In this document: positions 11,159 to 19,639 of the stretch, one piece after another
How positions within the stretch are numbered: the first letter of the stretch is position 1
How the letters are laid out: each line of letters begins with the position of its first letter
NCBI RefSeq assembly: GCF_014633365.1
Contig: NC_068341.1
Coordinates: 19,822,339-19,886,338, forward strand
DNA: 64,000 nt
Reading direction: 5' to 3'
From: Diospyros lotus
Lineage: Eukaryota > Streptophyta > Magnoliopsida > Ericales > Ebenaceae
Program-made: the position numbers and the translations under genes
Notes under the pieces: model-generated
The model's input: the letters and a program-made list of their open reading frames with translations, nothing else
The model's database searches: none
What the model was told of the DNA's origin: nothing

Positions 11159-12388
11159 ATGTCTCAAAATTACTACAATCTGTCTGCACAAGATACTTAT
11201 CATGATGAAAATTATCATTTTGAATCTGATTTGTCTAGACCTCTTAAGGATTATCTATACCCTCTTAGGCAAACCACTTTTGATTTGCAATCAGACACTA
11301 CCCATTTGTTACCCACTTACCATGAAATTGAGGTTTGGTGTGCTGTGTGTGAGACTTCAGCTCATTTAACGGATGACTGCCCTATAATACCTGCTTTTAA
11401 GGAGGTATTGTATGGTCAATCCAGTTACACACACACACACAACTATGAGAGAATGTATTATCAGAACCATGAGGAAAACTACCATTCGGACTTTGATGCA
11501 TATCACCTTAATTCACACTTTCATCCAAATTTCTCATGGGAAAATGATTTTGTAGCCCAACCACATGAGCACTTCCTTTCCCAGCCTCAATCATTTCAAA
11601 CTAATGAAGGGTCTACATTCGATGCATATCAACCCCCTCATGGGAGTTCATTAGAAGATACCTTCAATCTATTTATGCAAGGCCAAATGGAAATTTTTAC
11701 ACAAATGTCCAAATGTCAAGAACATACCATTAGAGTTACAGAGGACATTAGGAACCAATTGACACAGCTAACACAGACTTTGAGCATGTCAGAGCCTATC
11801 CATCCCAACTCACTCCAAATCCCATTAATAAAACCCATCATCAAAAGTGAAAGTCAGGAGCAGGACATAAGAGTGACTGTCTTAAGGAATGGAGAAATAA
11901 TTGAGAAACTTGATGCCCCTAGGACAGTACACCCTTTGGTGCAAGAAGAGAGAGTGGTTGATCACAGTGAGGTAGATGTCAATGAAGCCTTGGAGGAAGA
12001 AAAAGACCAAAATGATGTAAGAAAAGAAGAAACCTGGGAGGAAGAAGAGGATAAAATTCGAGAGCCAAAATGTGAAAAAATCATAAGTTTATCCACATTT
12101 ACCCCTCAATTTCTATCTTTTAGGTTAGTCGATATTATTGAGGATCAAATTAAACCAAACACGTGTGAGATGTTTGTGCAAATTAATGTGCTATACGCCG
12201 ATATAATAAAACCAACACCTCCGGACGATATATTTTCAAAATATATATGTGCATTCATGAGAAAAATCAATTTATATAATTTTGAAAATAACTTTAAAAG
12301 TGGTGTAGTGAATGGGAGATATTATACGATTAGGTGGGCAACCACTCATTTGATCCTTAATTGGAAGAAAAGAAAAAAAAAATTCTAA
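11159..12388 (+). CDS. Gag nucleocapsid-like protein of the Athila-like element (409 aa)
   Basis: This is the longest ORF in the interior and lies about 200 bp downstream of the primer site. Residues 61-74 form an exact retroviral zinc knuckle, C-x2-C-x4-H-x4-C (CAVCETSAHLTDDC). A HFHPNFSWENDF block follows near residue 122, which resembles the HPNFSW motif downstream of the knuckle in Athila Gag. A predicted helical stretch near 165-210 (LEDTFNLFMQGQMEIFTQM) and a very acidic, Glu-rich region near 270-305 come next. The usual capsid region ahead of the knuckle is missing, so this is a shortened Gag that may bind and package element RNA. The C-terminal 90 residues are unrecognised. An alternative is that translation starts further upstream in another exon, which I cannot show. 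Confidence 0.75.
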   Translation: MSQNYYNLSAQDTYHDENYHFESDLSRPLKDYLYPLRQTTFDLQSDTTHLLPTYHEIEVWCAVCETSAHLTDDCPIIPAFKEVLYGQSSYTHTHNYERMYYQNHEENYHSDFDAYHLNSHFHPNFSWENDFVAQPHEHFLSQPQSFQTNEGSTFDAYQPPHGSSLEDTFNLFMQGQMEIFTQMSKCQEHTIRVTEDIRNQLTQLTQTLSMSEPIHPNSLQIPLIKPIIKSESQEQDIRVTVLRNGEIIEKLDAPRTVHPLVQEERVVDHSEVDVNEALEEEKDQNDVRKEETWEEEEDKIREPKCEKIISLSTFTPQFLSFRLVDIIEDQIKPNTCEMFVQINVLYADIIKPTPPDDIFSKYICAFMRKINLYNFENNFKSGVVNGRYYTIRWATTHLILNWKKRKKKF

Positions 12389-13059
12389 AAAAAAAAAATA
12401 AATAAAAATATAATAAAATAATTTTATATATATATATACATATAAGTTGTTCCTTTTCTTCATTACTTAACTAGTGTTTCTCTATGTGCAATCTAAATAA
12501 AATTTCTCCATACGAGTTTATGTATTGAAGACCGCCAGGTATGCCTATCTTCTATCCTTTTATTGCCAATTGAGGACAATACGCAATTTAAGTTGGGGGG
12601 TAAGGTGTCTACAAAATTTTACCTAAAAAAAAAAAAAATTAAAACAAAATTAATTAAAAAAAATTGAATTGAGAGAGACAGAATTGACGCTGGTGGTAGC
12701 CATCTTTTCTTGGGCAGTGCAATCACACTGCCCTATAAAGAAAGAAGGCACACTGCCAAATGTTGAAAACAGAGGCGCCGAGCGTTGAAAAAAAAAAAAG
12801 GCACACTGCCAAATGTTGAAAAATGAGACGCTAAACGACGTCAAGTCTGACGGTGCAATTATGGCATGCCTCGAGTCGAGTGTAGAATAGTGATGCCCAT
12901 TGCTCTATAAGAGACTCCATATCTGTATGAGGCAAGTCACCCCTCTTGAGCTCAATCTTCTCTCCTTTGTGTTATTCTCCGATCAGGTACTCTCATCCCT
13001 TTTGTAAAGTTTATAGTTCTTTACTTTCTTCTTAGTATAATTTTTTTTAAAAAAAAAAA
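12389..13059 (+). promoter_or_regulatory. Inter-ORF region with PPT-like tract and possible internal promoter
   Basis: Non-coding. A polypurine-like AAGTTGGGGGGT at 12590-12601 matches the PPT that precedes the 3' LTR. Two copies of GGCACACTGCCAAATGTTGAAAA lie at 12747 and 12800. TATA-like CCCTATAAAG (12731) and CTCTATAAGAG (12903) lie upstream of the 181-codon ORF, followed by a pyrimidine-rich leader (12930-12990). This arrangement could be a promoter captured with the downstream genes. That is inference from position and TATA-like boxes only. Confidence 0.35.
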
Positions 13060-13605
13060 ATGGATCTTTATCTCTCAAAAATTCACAAGTACTATCCATC
13101 TCTCCCGCAGAATGATTTGAAAAAAATTTATGTTGCTAGGTGTGAAAGACTTAGATTGTTGATGCTTAATAACATCCCTGAAGATATTCGTTGGCTGATC
13201 GAAGCAAAAGTTCGATTAGCTGGTGAAACTTCACCTAGTTTTAAGCATTTTCCAGGCTTAGGGAAGAGTAGTTTTGCGAAGAAAAGAAGAGCGAAAAGAG
13301 TGAATGGTTGTTACAAATGTGCTCGATGGACCTGTAACACACGATGCAAATCTGTGGGGTTTACGTCCATAAATCGAGAAGATAAAATTAGTTTCATAAA
13401 GGATGGACTGAGTAAGGAGTCTTTGGATGATATCCGATTGACTCTTGAGACGCATCCATGTGGAATAGTGCAAAGAGAACTTCTTGCTTTATGGACCCAG
13501 TTCAGAAGTGACCACCAACGCTATAGTCTTGGGAATCTGACTAAAAACGACCCTGTTTGTCAATCTATAAGAAAATTGGATGGGAAGCTTATCCCCGCTT
13601 CATAG
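13060..13605 (+). CDS. 181-aa protein with basic stretch and four-cysteine cluster, resembling Betaflexiviridae nucleic-acid-binding proteins
   Basis: An intact intron-free ORF with the ATG directly after an A-rich tract. Residues 1-60 are probably helical. Residues 71-80 (SFAKKRRAKR) are strongly basic. They are followed at once by a C-x2-C-x4-C-x3-C cluster (Cys84, 87, 92, 96) and a KISFIKDG block (109-116). The order 'S-(F/Y)-A, poly-basic, C-x2-C.., C' is the layout of the small cysteine-rich nucleic-acid-binding protein at the 3' end of carlavirus and vitivirus genomes, where it binds RNA and affects silencing or symptoms. The protein is longer than those relatives, and residues 117-181 are not recognised. 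It sits 167 bp upstream of the LOG ORF in the same orientation. The viral link is my inference from motif layout. A cellular zinc-binding protein is the alternative. Confidence 0.55.
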   Translation: MDLYLSKIHKYYPSLPQNDLKKIYVARCERLRLLMLNNIPEDIRWLIEAKVRLAGETSPSFKHFPGLGKSSFAKKRRAKRVNGCYKCARWTCNTRCKSVGFTSINREDKISFIKDGLSKESLDDIRLTLETHPCGIVQRELLALWTQFRSDHQRYSLGNLTKNDPVCQSIRKLDGKLIPAS

Positions 13606-13647
13606 AAAGTGTTTAAGCCGTTTCTGGACGTAAAACCAGAGGAAGAT

Positions 13648-13752
13648 GTGAGCCACAATCACAACTACTTATACATACGCATGATTTTTGTTTGTATTTA
13701 TTTCTTGTTGAATTGTTGTATAGCTACTTTTGATCGCCAAACTTCTTTTCAG
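13648..13752 (+). other. Possible intron between the two captured ORFs
   Basis: A strong GT donor (GAT|GTGAGC, 13648) and a U-rich tract ending in CTTCTTTTCAG (13752) bracket 105 bp, a typical short plant intron length and composition. It falls between the stop of the 181-codon ORF and the LOG start codon. If spliced, it would shorten the LOG leader. The splice sites are read by eye only. Confidence 0.4.
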
Positions 13753-13772
13753 AACATACAAAAGGAACAAAC

Positions 13773-14342
13773 ATGGAAGGCCAGTTAGTTCGTCCAATCA
13801 ATACCATATGCGTACTTTGTGGCTCTCAACTTGGGAGCGATATTTGTTACGCACTTGCAGCGAACGAACTTGGTAAAAAATTAGGAGAGAAAAAAATTAA
13901 TTTGGTATATGGAGGGGGAAGTCGTGGATTGAATGGTTATGTTTCACAAGCTGTACATCTTGGAAATTCATCTGTGGTAGGTATAATGCCAATCCCTTTA
14001 GCTGAACCACATATTTCCGGGATTACACGCGGTCAACTTATAGAAACGACTTCTATGTCTGAGCGCATGGCTTGTAAGATTTATCAGTCAGATGCCTTCA
14101 TTGCTTTACCAGGAGGTTTTGGAACACTTGAAGAAATCTTTTGTATAATCTCCTGGGCCAAGAGTAATCTCCATACCAAACCCATTGGACTTTTAAATGT
14201 TAACCATTTTTTCTATGGGTTACTCTCTTTTCTTGATCAGGCTGTGGACCAACAGTTCATTTCTCGTTCAGCAAGAAAGATTCTCATTTCTGCATCCACC
14301 ATTGATAAGCTGCTAGAGAAATTACATGCTTATGTTCCATAG
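13773..14342 (+). CDS. LONELY GUY-type cytokinin riboside 5'-monophosphate phosphoribohydrolase, captured by a retrotransposon
   Basis: LOG enzymes release active cytokinin bases from their riboside monophosphates in one step, in the cytosol or nucleus. The 189-aa product matches the family along its length. It has an ICVLCGSQLG start (12-21; usually CVFCGSS), LVYGGGSRGLNG..SQAVHLG (44-64), a VVGIMP segment (68-73) and Arg98 in SERMA (family MHxRKA). SDAFIALPGGFGTLEE (106-121) holds the signature PGGxGTxxE with Glu121, and KPIGLLNVNHFFYGLLSFLD (136-155) follows. Differences from plant LOGs include Met for the Lys after the conserved Arg and Ser for the nearby His. The gene is a single exon, whereas plant LOG genes normally have several introns, so it looks copied from spliced mRNA. 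The frame stays open for 29 codons beyond the TAG (to 14432), which would give the usual family length, so the stop may truncate the C-terminus. Confidence 0.9.
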   Translation: MEGQLVRPINTICVLCGSQLGSDICYALAANELGKKLGEKKINLVYGGGSRGLNGYVSQAVHLGNSSVVGIMPIPLAEPHISGITRGQLIETTSMSERMACKIYQSDAFIALPGGFGTLEEIFCIISWAKSNLHTKPIGLLNVNHFFYGLLSFLDQAVDQQFISRSARKILISASTIDKLLEKLHAYVP

Positions 14343-14440
14343 TACGATCCTCATGAGCCTCGGATAGACTGGTCTAAGGCAATTAGTAACAAGCGCCAAA
14401 GGGGTCCGATTAATTTAGATTTATCACTGTGAGAAATGCT

Positions 14441-14638
14441 CTTTGATAAGATGGCTGAGTAAGGAGTACTTTTTGTACTCTTGAGACGCATCTAGTTATT
14501 GTACAACTCGCAGAATTTTTCTTGATTGTGTTCTTTAAAAAAAAAAAAAAAAACAAAACAAAACTGTGGAATGTTGTTAGCAAAGTCTTTGATAAGATGG
14601 CTGAGTAAGGAGTACTTTTTGTACTCTTGAGACGCATT
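14441..14638 (+). repeat. Two 52-bp direct repeats with a perfect hairpin, derived from the upstream ORF
   Basis: Copies at 14441-14492 and 14587-14638 (146 bp apart) share AAGATGGCTGAGTAAGGAG, then GAGTAC-TTTTT-GTACTC, a perfect 6-bp stem with a T5 loop (14464-14480, 14610-14626), then TTGAGACGCAT. The same flanking words occur inside the 181-codon ORF (about 13402-13455), so the repeats look like shrunken copies of that segment. An A16-17 tract lies between them (about 14536-14552). Confidence 0.8.
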
Positions 14639-14642
14639 TTTT

Positions 14643-16249
14643 TATCTTATGACTTGCATCAATTTTTATTTTGGTATGAAAATATAAATATATATATATG
14701 GTGTGCTCATTTGTTGTTTAAGTTTTAGCAGTTCACAGCAAAATGAACTTGTGGAGTTACAGGTATTCCTAACAACCCTAATTTATTACTGCAATTCAAG
14801 TTGGGGGGTGTAAGGTTTAGTTATGAATTATCTGGTTCATATTTAACTGTGAGTTTGCTATTGCTAGTTTGTAGTCTTGTGTGAATTGATTATCTTTATC
14901 TGCTCTTATTAAAAAAAAAAAAAAAAATTGTGTTTCAAATAACGCTATTCCTAAAGTTTTGAAGTTATGCACTGATAGCCGGTTAAGTTTATAATACGAA
15001 ACATGGATGCATTGATTTCTTATTTGAAAACGTATGTGCATTAGAATAAGTAATTTGCATTCATTGGGGATTCAAAATTTAAAAATTGGTTATCGGTCAT
15101 AAAGTCAAAGGTAACAGTAATTAGCTGATTAGTACATTGTATGATCCCTCAACAGAAGTGGAGACTATTACCCAAGTAAGTGTTTGAGCCTAATAACCAT
15201 TAATTCTGAGTGAAATAATACTTACTCTAAATATGCTCTCTTGTTTATCTTATCTTTTCAATGGCTTCAAAATATCAATTCGCTTTGAATGTCTAGTATG
15301 ATAACGGATGAATTTGACTGGTTTCAAACTTCGACTTAGATGACTGAGAAGCATGATAGGGGGATCAATTTCTTTCAGTTTGAGCCTATTAAACCTTTTT
15401 CTTTCTTTAAATTAACCTCCCTTGCTATCCCATTTGAGCCATTTGTAGTACAATTTCTTTCGTTACTCTCGGTTAACCCATAACCATATGAATTTTATCC
15501 AACCTGGTGTGATTTTGGGAATTAATCTGTCTTTCTATTTTCATATTTAAAGAGAAAAAGAAAAAAAAAAAAGAAAAAAAAAAGAGAAAAAAAAAAGAAG
15601 AAAAAGAAAAAAAAAAAAAAAGGGGCAAATTCTCTTAGCTATTCAGCATAACTGTTTCAAAATAAATGCTAAAAAAAAAAAAATCCCGACACACCCTTTA
15701 CACACTCTACATTTTCTTTGACAACCTGTATTAACCTTATAGCCCCATTACAACCCAGTCTGGTCCTTGTTGATGCTATAAATCATGTGATCTCAGAATT
15801 CGAGTTTGGAGTAGGGAATCATGTTTAAATTCAGAAGTTACTCATCTAGAGCATTATTCCAATCATGAAGCTATGTCAATTTCCTTGTTCTTTCATGAAA
15901 ATACGTTCCTTGTATTTGGGATGGCACCGAGTTTTGAACTTGTTCTGCATTTACTCTTATAACGGTGCACCCCCTTGTGTGTACACCTGAGGAATCCTTT
16001 TTATTGGAGAGAAAATTCATAGTGAGATTTGAAGTCAAAACTTTGAGGGAGTAAGTCTGTGTGTTGGTTATCCTAATTTCTATTCCTGAGATTGTATGAC
16101 CTTTAACCAAAAATCTGATTTAGAATGCTAAATTACTTATTCGATTTTATGCATTTTGGTTTCGAATTTGAAATTTTTACATTCATATAGTTATTGTGAA
16201 TAAAGTTTGGCAGGTGTATAGTCTGATTGCTAAGGGACTAGCAATGTTT
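14643..16249 (+). other. Non-coding 3' interior of the LOG-bearing element
   Basis: No credible ORF. It contains a second PPT-like CAAGTTGGGGGGTG (14797-14810), several A tracts, a purine stretch of AAAAAGAAAAA units (15549-15622) and a GTTTGAGCCTATTAAACC to GGTTAACCCATAACC block (15377-15485) of the kind seen in the 3' regions of Athila-like elements. The last 473 bp (15777-16249) are the source of the duplicate at 8394-8866. Confidence 0.6.
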
Positions 16250-16262
16250 AAGTTGGGGGGTA
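16250..16262 (+). other. Polypurine tract of the LOG-bearing element
   Basis: AAGTTGGGGGGTA directly precedes the 3' LTR. Copies lie at 8867-8879 (rearranged end), 12590 and 14799. Confidence 0.8.
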
Positions 16263-18321
16263 TGATTAGTGGTTAATTTTGTAAAAATTTGTTATAATTA
16301 TACCCTTCTTTCGATCTTAAATATGGTTTAAATTAGATATTAATATATATTTTATGGTTATATGTAAATTTAAATTGAAAGATGAATGAAATGAAGTTCT
16401 AAAGTAAATAATAATAATATATAAAATTATATATAATACATATATATCATTATATGCATGCATGTAATATATATATAATATAATCTAATATAAATATGTG
16501 CCATGTGTAATACATATATATAATATATAATTTATTAATAACATTAAATTATTTTTATTTTTTTTAGGCATGAAGAATTCAAGCCCATGAAGACTTAAAG
16601 TCCATGAAGAATTCAAGTCCATGAAGAAATCAAACCCATGGAGAAATCAAGTCCATGAAGAATTCAAATCCATGAAGAAATCAACCCATGAAAAATTAAA
16701 GTCCATGAAGAATTCAAGCCCATGAAGAATTAAGGCCCAATTTGAGCAACCCATGGAAGATATTATTTAGAGAAGGCCCAAGGATTATTTTTAATCCTAA
16801 TGAAGATTAAAAACCAATTTATAGAAATCTATTTTTATTTTTTATGTGAGAGCTTTATTAGGTGTGTTTTTTAGCTAAAATCCATTTAACTATTAGGTGG
16901 ATATTATAGCTAAAATCCATTTAACTTTATGAATGCTTTATTATGTATGTATTTTAACTAAAATCCATTTAATATTAGGTGTGTATTATAGCTAAAATCC
17001 ATTTAACTTTAAGTGTGTAAGTGCCCATTAGATATAATTATGTCTAATTGAATAATTGAAATTGTGTGGTTTGTATTGCATCTTGTGACCTATAAATAGC
17101 TCACTTGATTGCATTTGTAAGTGTGATTATTATTCTTGAATAAAAGTTTAGTTGTTTCCTTATAATTCTCTCTTTGAGAATTGTTCTTGTTCTTTCTCAT
17201 TTTCTTTAGTACTTTCTCTTATAATCTTACTTTTTTCTTTCTTCTTTTAAATTCTTATGTCATTTATTATTACTTTATTATTCACCGCCTAAATGGCCGG
17301 TTAATTTGTGCCTTTAAATTTCTGCAATTTTAATTCTTGTCATTTAATTATTCACCGCCTAAATGGTCGGTTACTTTATGCCTTTAAATTTCTTGTCATT
17401 TTAATTCTTGTTATTTAATTATTCACCGCCTAAATGGCTGGTTAGTTTATGCCTTTAAATTTCTTGTCATTTAAATTCTGTTATTTAAATTACGTCATTT
17501 AAATTTATGTCAATTAACTTTCAAATAAAAATGAGTAGTTAAATCTAATCTTGGGTTAAGGCAAGGACAGTGTCCAACGCCAATGATTCCCAAAGAAAGC
17601 TGCGCTTTAAATAAGTAACATTAATTTAAATTTCAGTATGAGTGTGTATTAATTATTAAAAAATCACTAGGTTTGGATTGGAGCGTAAGCCTAACTTAGA
17701 GCTTTCATGCCATGTATGAGAGTTACTAGAACTGGAAACGCTATCATATCCAAATCCGGATGATTAATTTAGTTGTTTTGTATATTAATTGTAATTGAAT
17801 TTATGGTAGTTGCTTAAATTAGAATCCCGCATATCATGTATGGGGATTGCTTAACCTAGAACTATCATCATCTCTAATTGCATTTAATAACAAATCCTCA
17901 TATCTGAAATTAAATTAATGTTGCTAATCTTTTATGCTAAAATTTGGGAATCAACGGGTTGGTACTGAAATTGTCTTAACTCAAGCACTATCCAAATTCA
18001 TATTTTTACGTTTAATGTTTATTTCAATTTTTGCCTTACTTTATTTTCTAGTATCTGTTGTCTAAAAACAAAACCATAAAAAATCTTGTTGTCAATTTGT
18101 CCAAATGCGTGTGCGTGTGTGTGACATTCTTTTTCTTTTGCCATAAATAAATCTCTCAGTGGACGACCTGGATTCATCTAGAAAATATAAATATAAATTT
18201 GGACTACAACTGCACTCGTACACTGGCGAGTATAAACCTCTCACTAAAATAAAAAAAAATATAAAAGTTTTATTATGATTTGTTTTTATTGTGTTTTAAT
18301 TGCAGGGTGAGAGTGCAGTCA
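16263..18321 (+). repeat. 3' LTR of the LOG-bearing element
   Basis: This 2059-bp LTR is nearly identical to 8880-10941. I count roughly a dozen substitutions and three or four single-base indels by eye, and most substitutions are C/T or A/G changes. It ends GTGCAGTCA and is followed by target duplication ACAAC. TATA box at 17090-17099. Confidence 0.93.
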
Positions 18322-19066
18322 ACAACAAAAAACACCTACTCAAGAATCTCTCATGACCCATCTCGTTGCCAAAATGAAGCGAAACAGGAAACATTCAGCG
18401 TGTCTAACATTAAGCGCCTCATAGAAGAGGTGCTAGAACAGAAGCAGATAATAATGGTACCAAAGGTAACTCCCTCGAAAGGGTTCCTTTTATCTGAGGA
18501 ACTCCAAAGGCGACCAGTGCAACCAGGGTTCGAACTGCCGCACCTTTCGGTATACTCAGGAAGGGAGGACCCCGAGAAGCACTTACAGCATTTTGTCGTA
18601 GTGGCCGTGCTATATGGATGGAATGAGGTCACGAGGTGGAGGGCTTTCCCACTCTCCCTAGCAGGACAAGCTCAACAGTGGTTCACTGAATTACCGGCAG
18701 GACATATATGATCATTTGAACAGTTGAAGAAAGAATTTCTAGATGCATTCTCTATTTATCTCCCAAATAAAAAGAGTGCAATATATCTAATGAGTTTACA
18801 ACAAAAGTTGGATGAATCCTTAAAGCAATATATCGAGCAGTTTAGAGCCACGACGTAGGAAATAAGGGATCTCCCAATCGGATTGGCAGCATCAGCCCTA
18901 CTAAACGGAACTACATATGCCCCGTTTAGAAGATCCTTAGCCTTCTCTGAGCCAAATTCTGTGACTGAGTTGTTCGACCGAGCAGAATAGTTTATCATCC
19001 AAATGGAAATTTTGGATGTAAGGGAAGGTAATAGAAGAGGAAGGGAAACCCAGCCCGAAGTGTGAA
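18322..19066 (+). pseudogene. Gypsy gag, capsid part of the Tat-like element
   Basis: Continuation of the gag begun at 7985. The frame includes LPHLSVYSGREDPEKHLQHF, then WRAFPLSLAGQAQQWFTELPAG, then SFEQLKKEFLDAF, LMSLQQKLDESLKQYIEQFR, ALLNGT..APFRRSLAF and a FIIQMEI tail. This is the Retrotrans_gag capsid core, in the order found in plant Tat-lineage elements. Three in-frame stops (near 18709, 18856 and 18988) break it. It ends in a stop immediately before the Cassandra insertion. In a complete element, a zinc knuckle and pol would follow. Here they are absent. Confidence 0.88.
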
Positions 19067-19068
19067 GG

Positions 19069-19294
19069 TGTAACATCCCGTTCGAGCGATAGGAAGGACC
19101 GGAACAACTTACCCTGATGGGCCTACATGAACTTCCCAGGGGGGTCACCCATCCCTGGATTACCCCAGGTTAAGCACGCTTAACTTGGGAATTCTTTGCC
19201 AACATTCAGCCCAAAAAGTATCCAGCTGGTGTTGTTTCATTTCTTACACTATCCTCGAAATATTCTAATTTCTCTGGGCTCTCGGGATATTACA
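19069..19294 (-). mobile_element. Cassandra-type TRIM solo LTR carrying a 5S rRNA-like sequence, TSD GAAGG
   Basis: 226 bp from TGTAACATCCC to GGGATATTACA, flanked by perfect GAAGG (19064-19068 and 19295-19299). Read on the minus strand, it begins TGTAATATCCCGAGAGCCC and contains a 5S-like core at 19197-19132 that includes AAGTTAAGCGTGCTT and GGATGGGTGACC, the internal promoter blocks of 5S rRNA. 5S-bearing LTRs of this size are the defining feature of Cassandra retrotransposons in miniature. It is a solo LTR, not a functional 5S gene: the 5' third of 5S is missing and the middle has diverged. Confidence 0.9.
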
Positions 19295-19420
19295 GAAGGA
19301 CCTTACAAAATTCAGAAGATATTAGACCCCAACATGGGAAAAGCTTGGAGTACCGTGCACCTCGAGAGGTACTTCCCAGCTTTAACCCCAGGGGAAAGGA
19401 CGAAGCGCGAGACGTAGAGT
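19295..19420 (+). pseudogene. Possible integrase C-terminal remnant of the Tat-like element
   Basis: Directly after the Cassandra LTR the frame reads EGPYKIQKILDPNMGKAWSTVHLERYFPAL. The words EGPYKI and a later HL..YFP resemble the tail of plant Gypsy integrases (WEGPY.V.......WN..HLR.Y). If correct, almost all of pol was deleted between gag and this point before the Cassandra insertion. The match is short. Confidence 0.4.
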
Positions 19421-19639
19421 CAAGCCTGTCATCAGAAGTGTTACTCGACCTGGCTAGAGGGCGAAATTGTCTTTAATTTTCCATTATAATAACATCCCCT
19501 AATAAATAAAAGAATATACCCCCTGTATTCCCGTGGAGTAGGCAAAGCTATAAGCCAAACCACGTAAAATCTCCATGGGCCCAGATTATTTGTATGTGTC
19601 ACGTAAGTATGGCGGCTCAAGCACAGCTCGCTTCCAAAG

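Larger units (their letters stand above)
8350..18321 (+). mobile_element. Non-autonomous Athila-like LTR retrotransposon carrying a LOG gene and a viral-like ORF
   Basis: The outermost ends are TGATTAGTGG at 8350 and GTGCAGTCA at 18321, flanked by the perfect duplication ACAAC (8345-8349 and 18322-18326). Layout: a rearranged 5' scar (8350-8879), 5' LTR (8880-10941), tRNA-Asp-type primer site (10947), nucleocapsid-like ORF (11159-12388), a 181-codon ORF (13060-13605), a LOG enzyme ORF (13773-14342), a long non-coding tail, PPT (about 16250) and 3' LTR (16263-18321). No reverse transcriptase, RNase H or integrase motif is visible in the 5.3-kb interior, so mobility would need a partner element. 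The two LTRs differ at only about a dozen bases by eye, which indicates a recent insertion. Athila affinity rests on the PBS, the AAGTTGGGGGGT tracts and a HPNFSW motif in gag. Confidence 0.9.

Noticed and set aside
13060..14432. An endogenous viral genome segment as the sole source of both captured ORFs
   Set aside because: No replicase, coat or movement protein motif is present nearby, and the LOG ORF looks plant-like, so I do not claim a viral genome.
18756..19148. 130-aa minus-strand ORF
   Set aside because: It is the antisense shadow of the gag fragment, partly running into the Cassandra LTR.
19132..19197. A 5S rRNA gene on the minus strand
   Set aside because: Only part of 5S is present, and it lies inside a 226-bp LTR with a target duplication, as in Cassandra elements.
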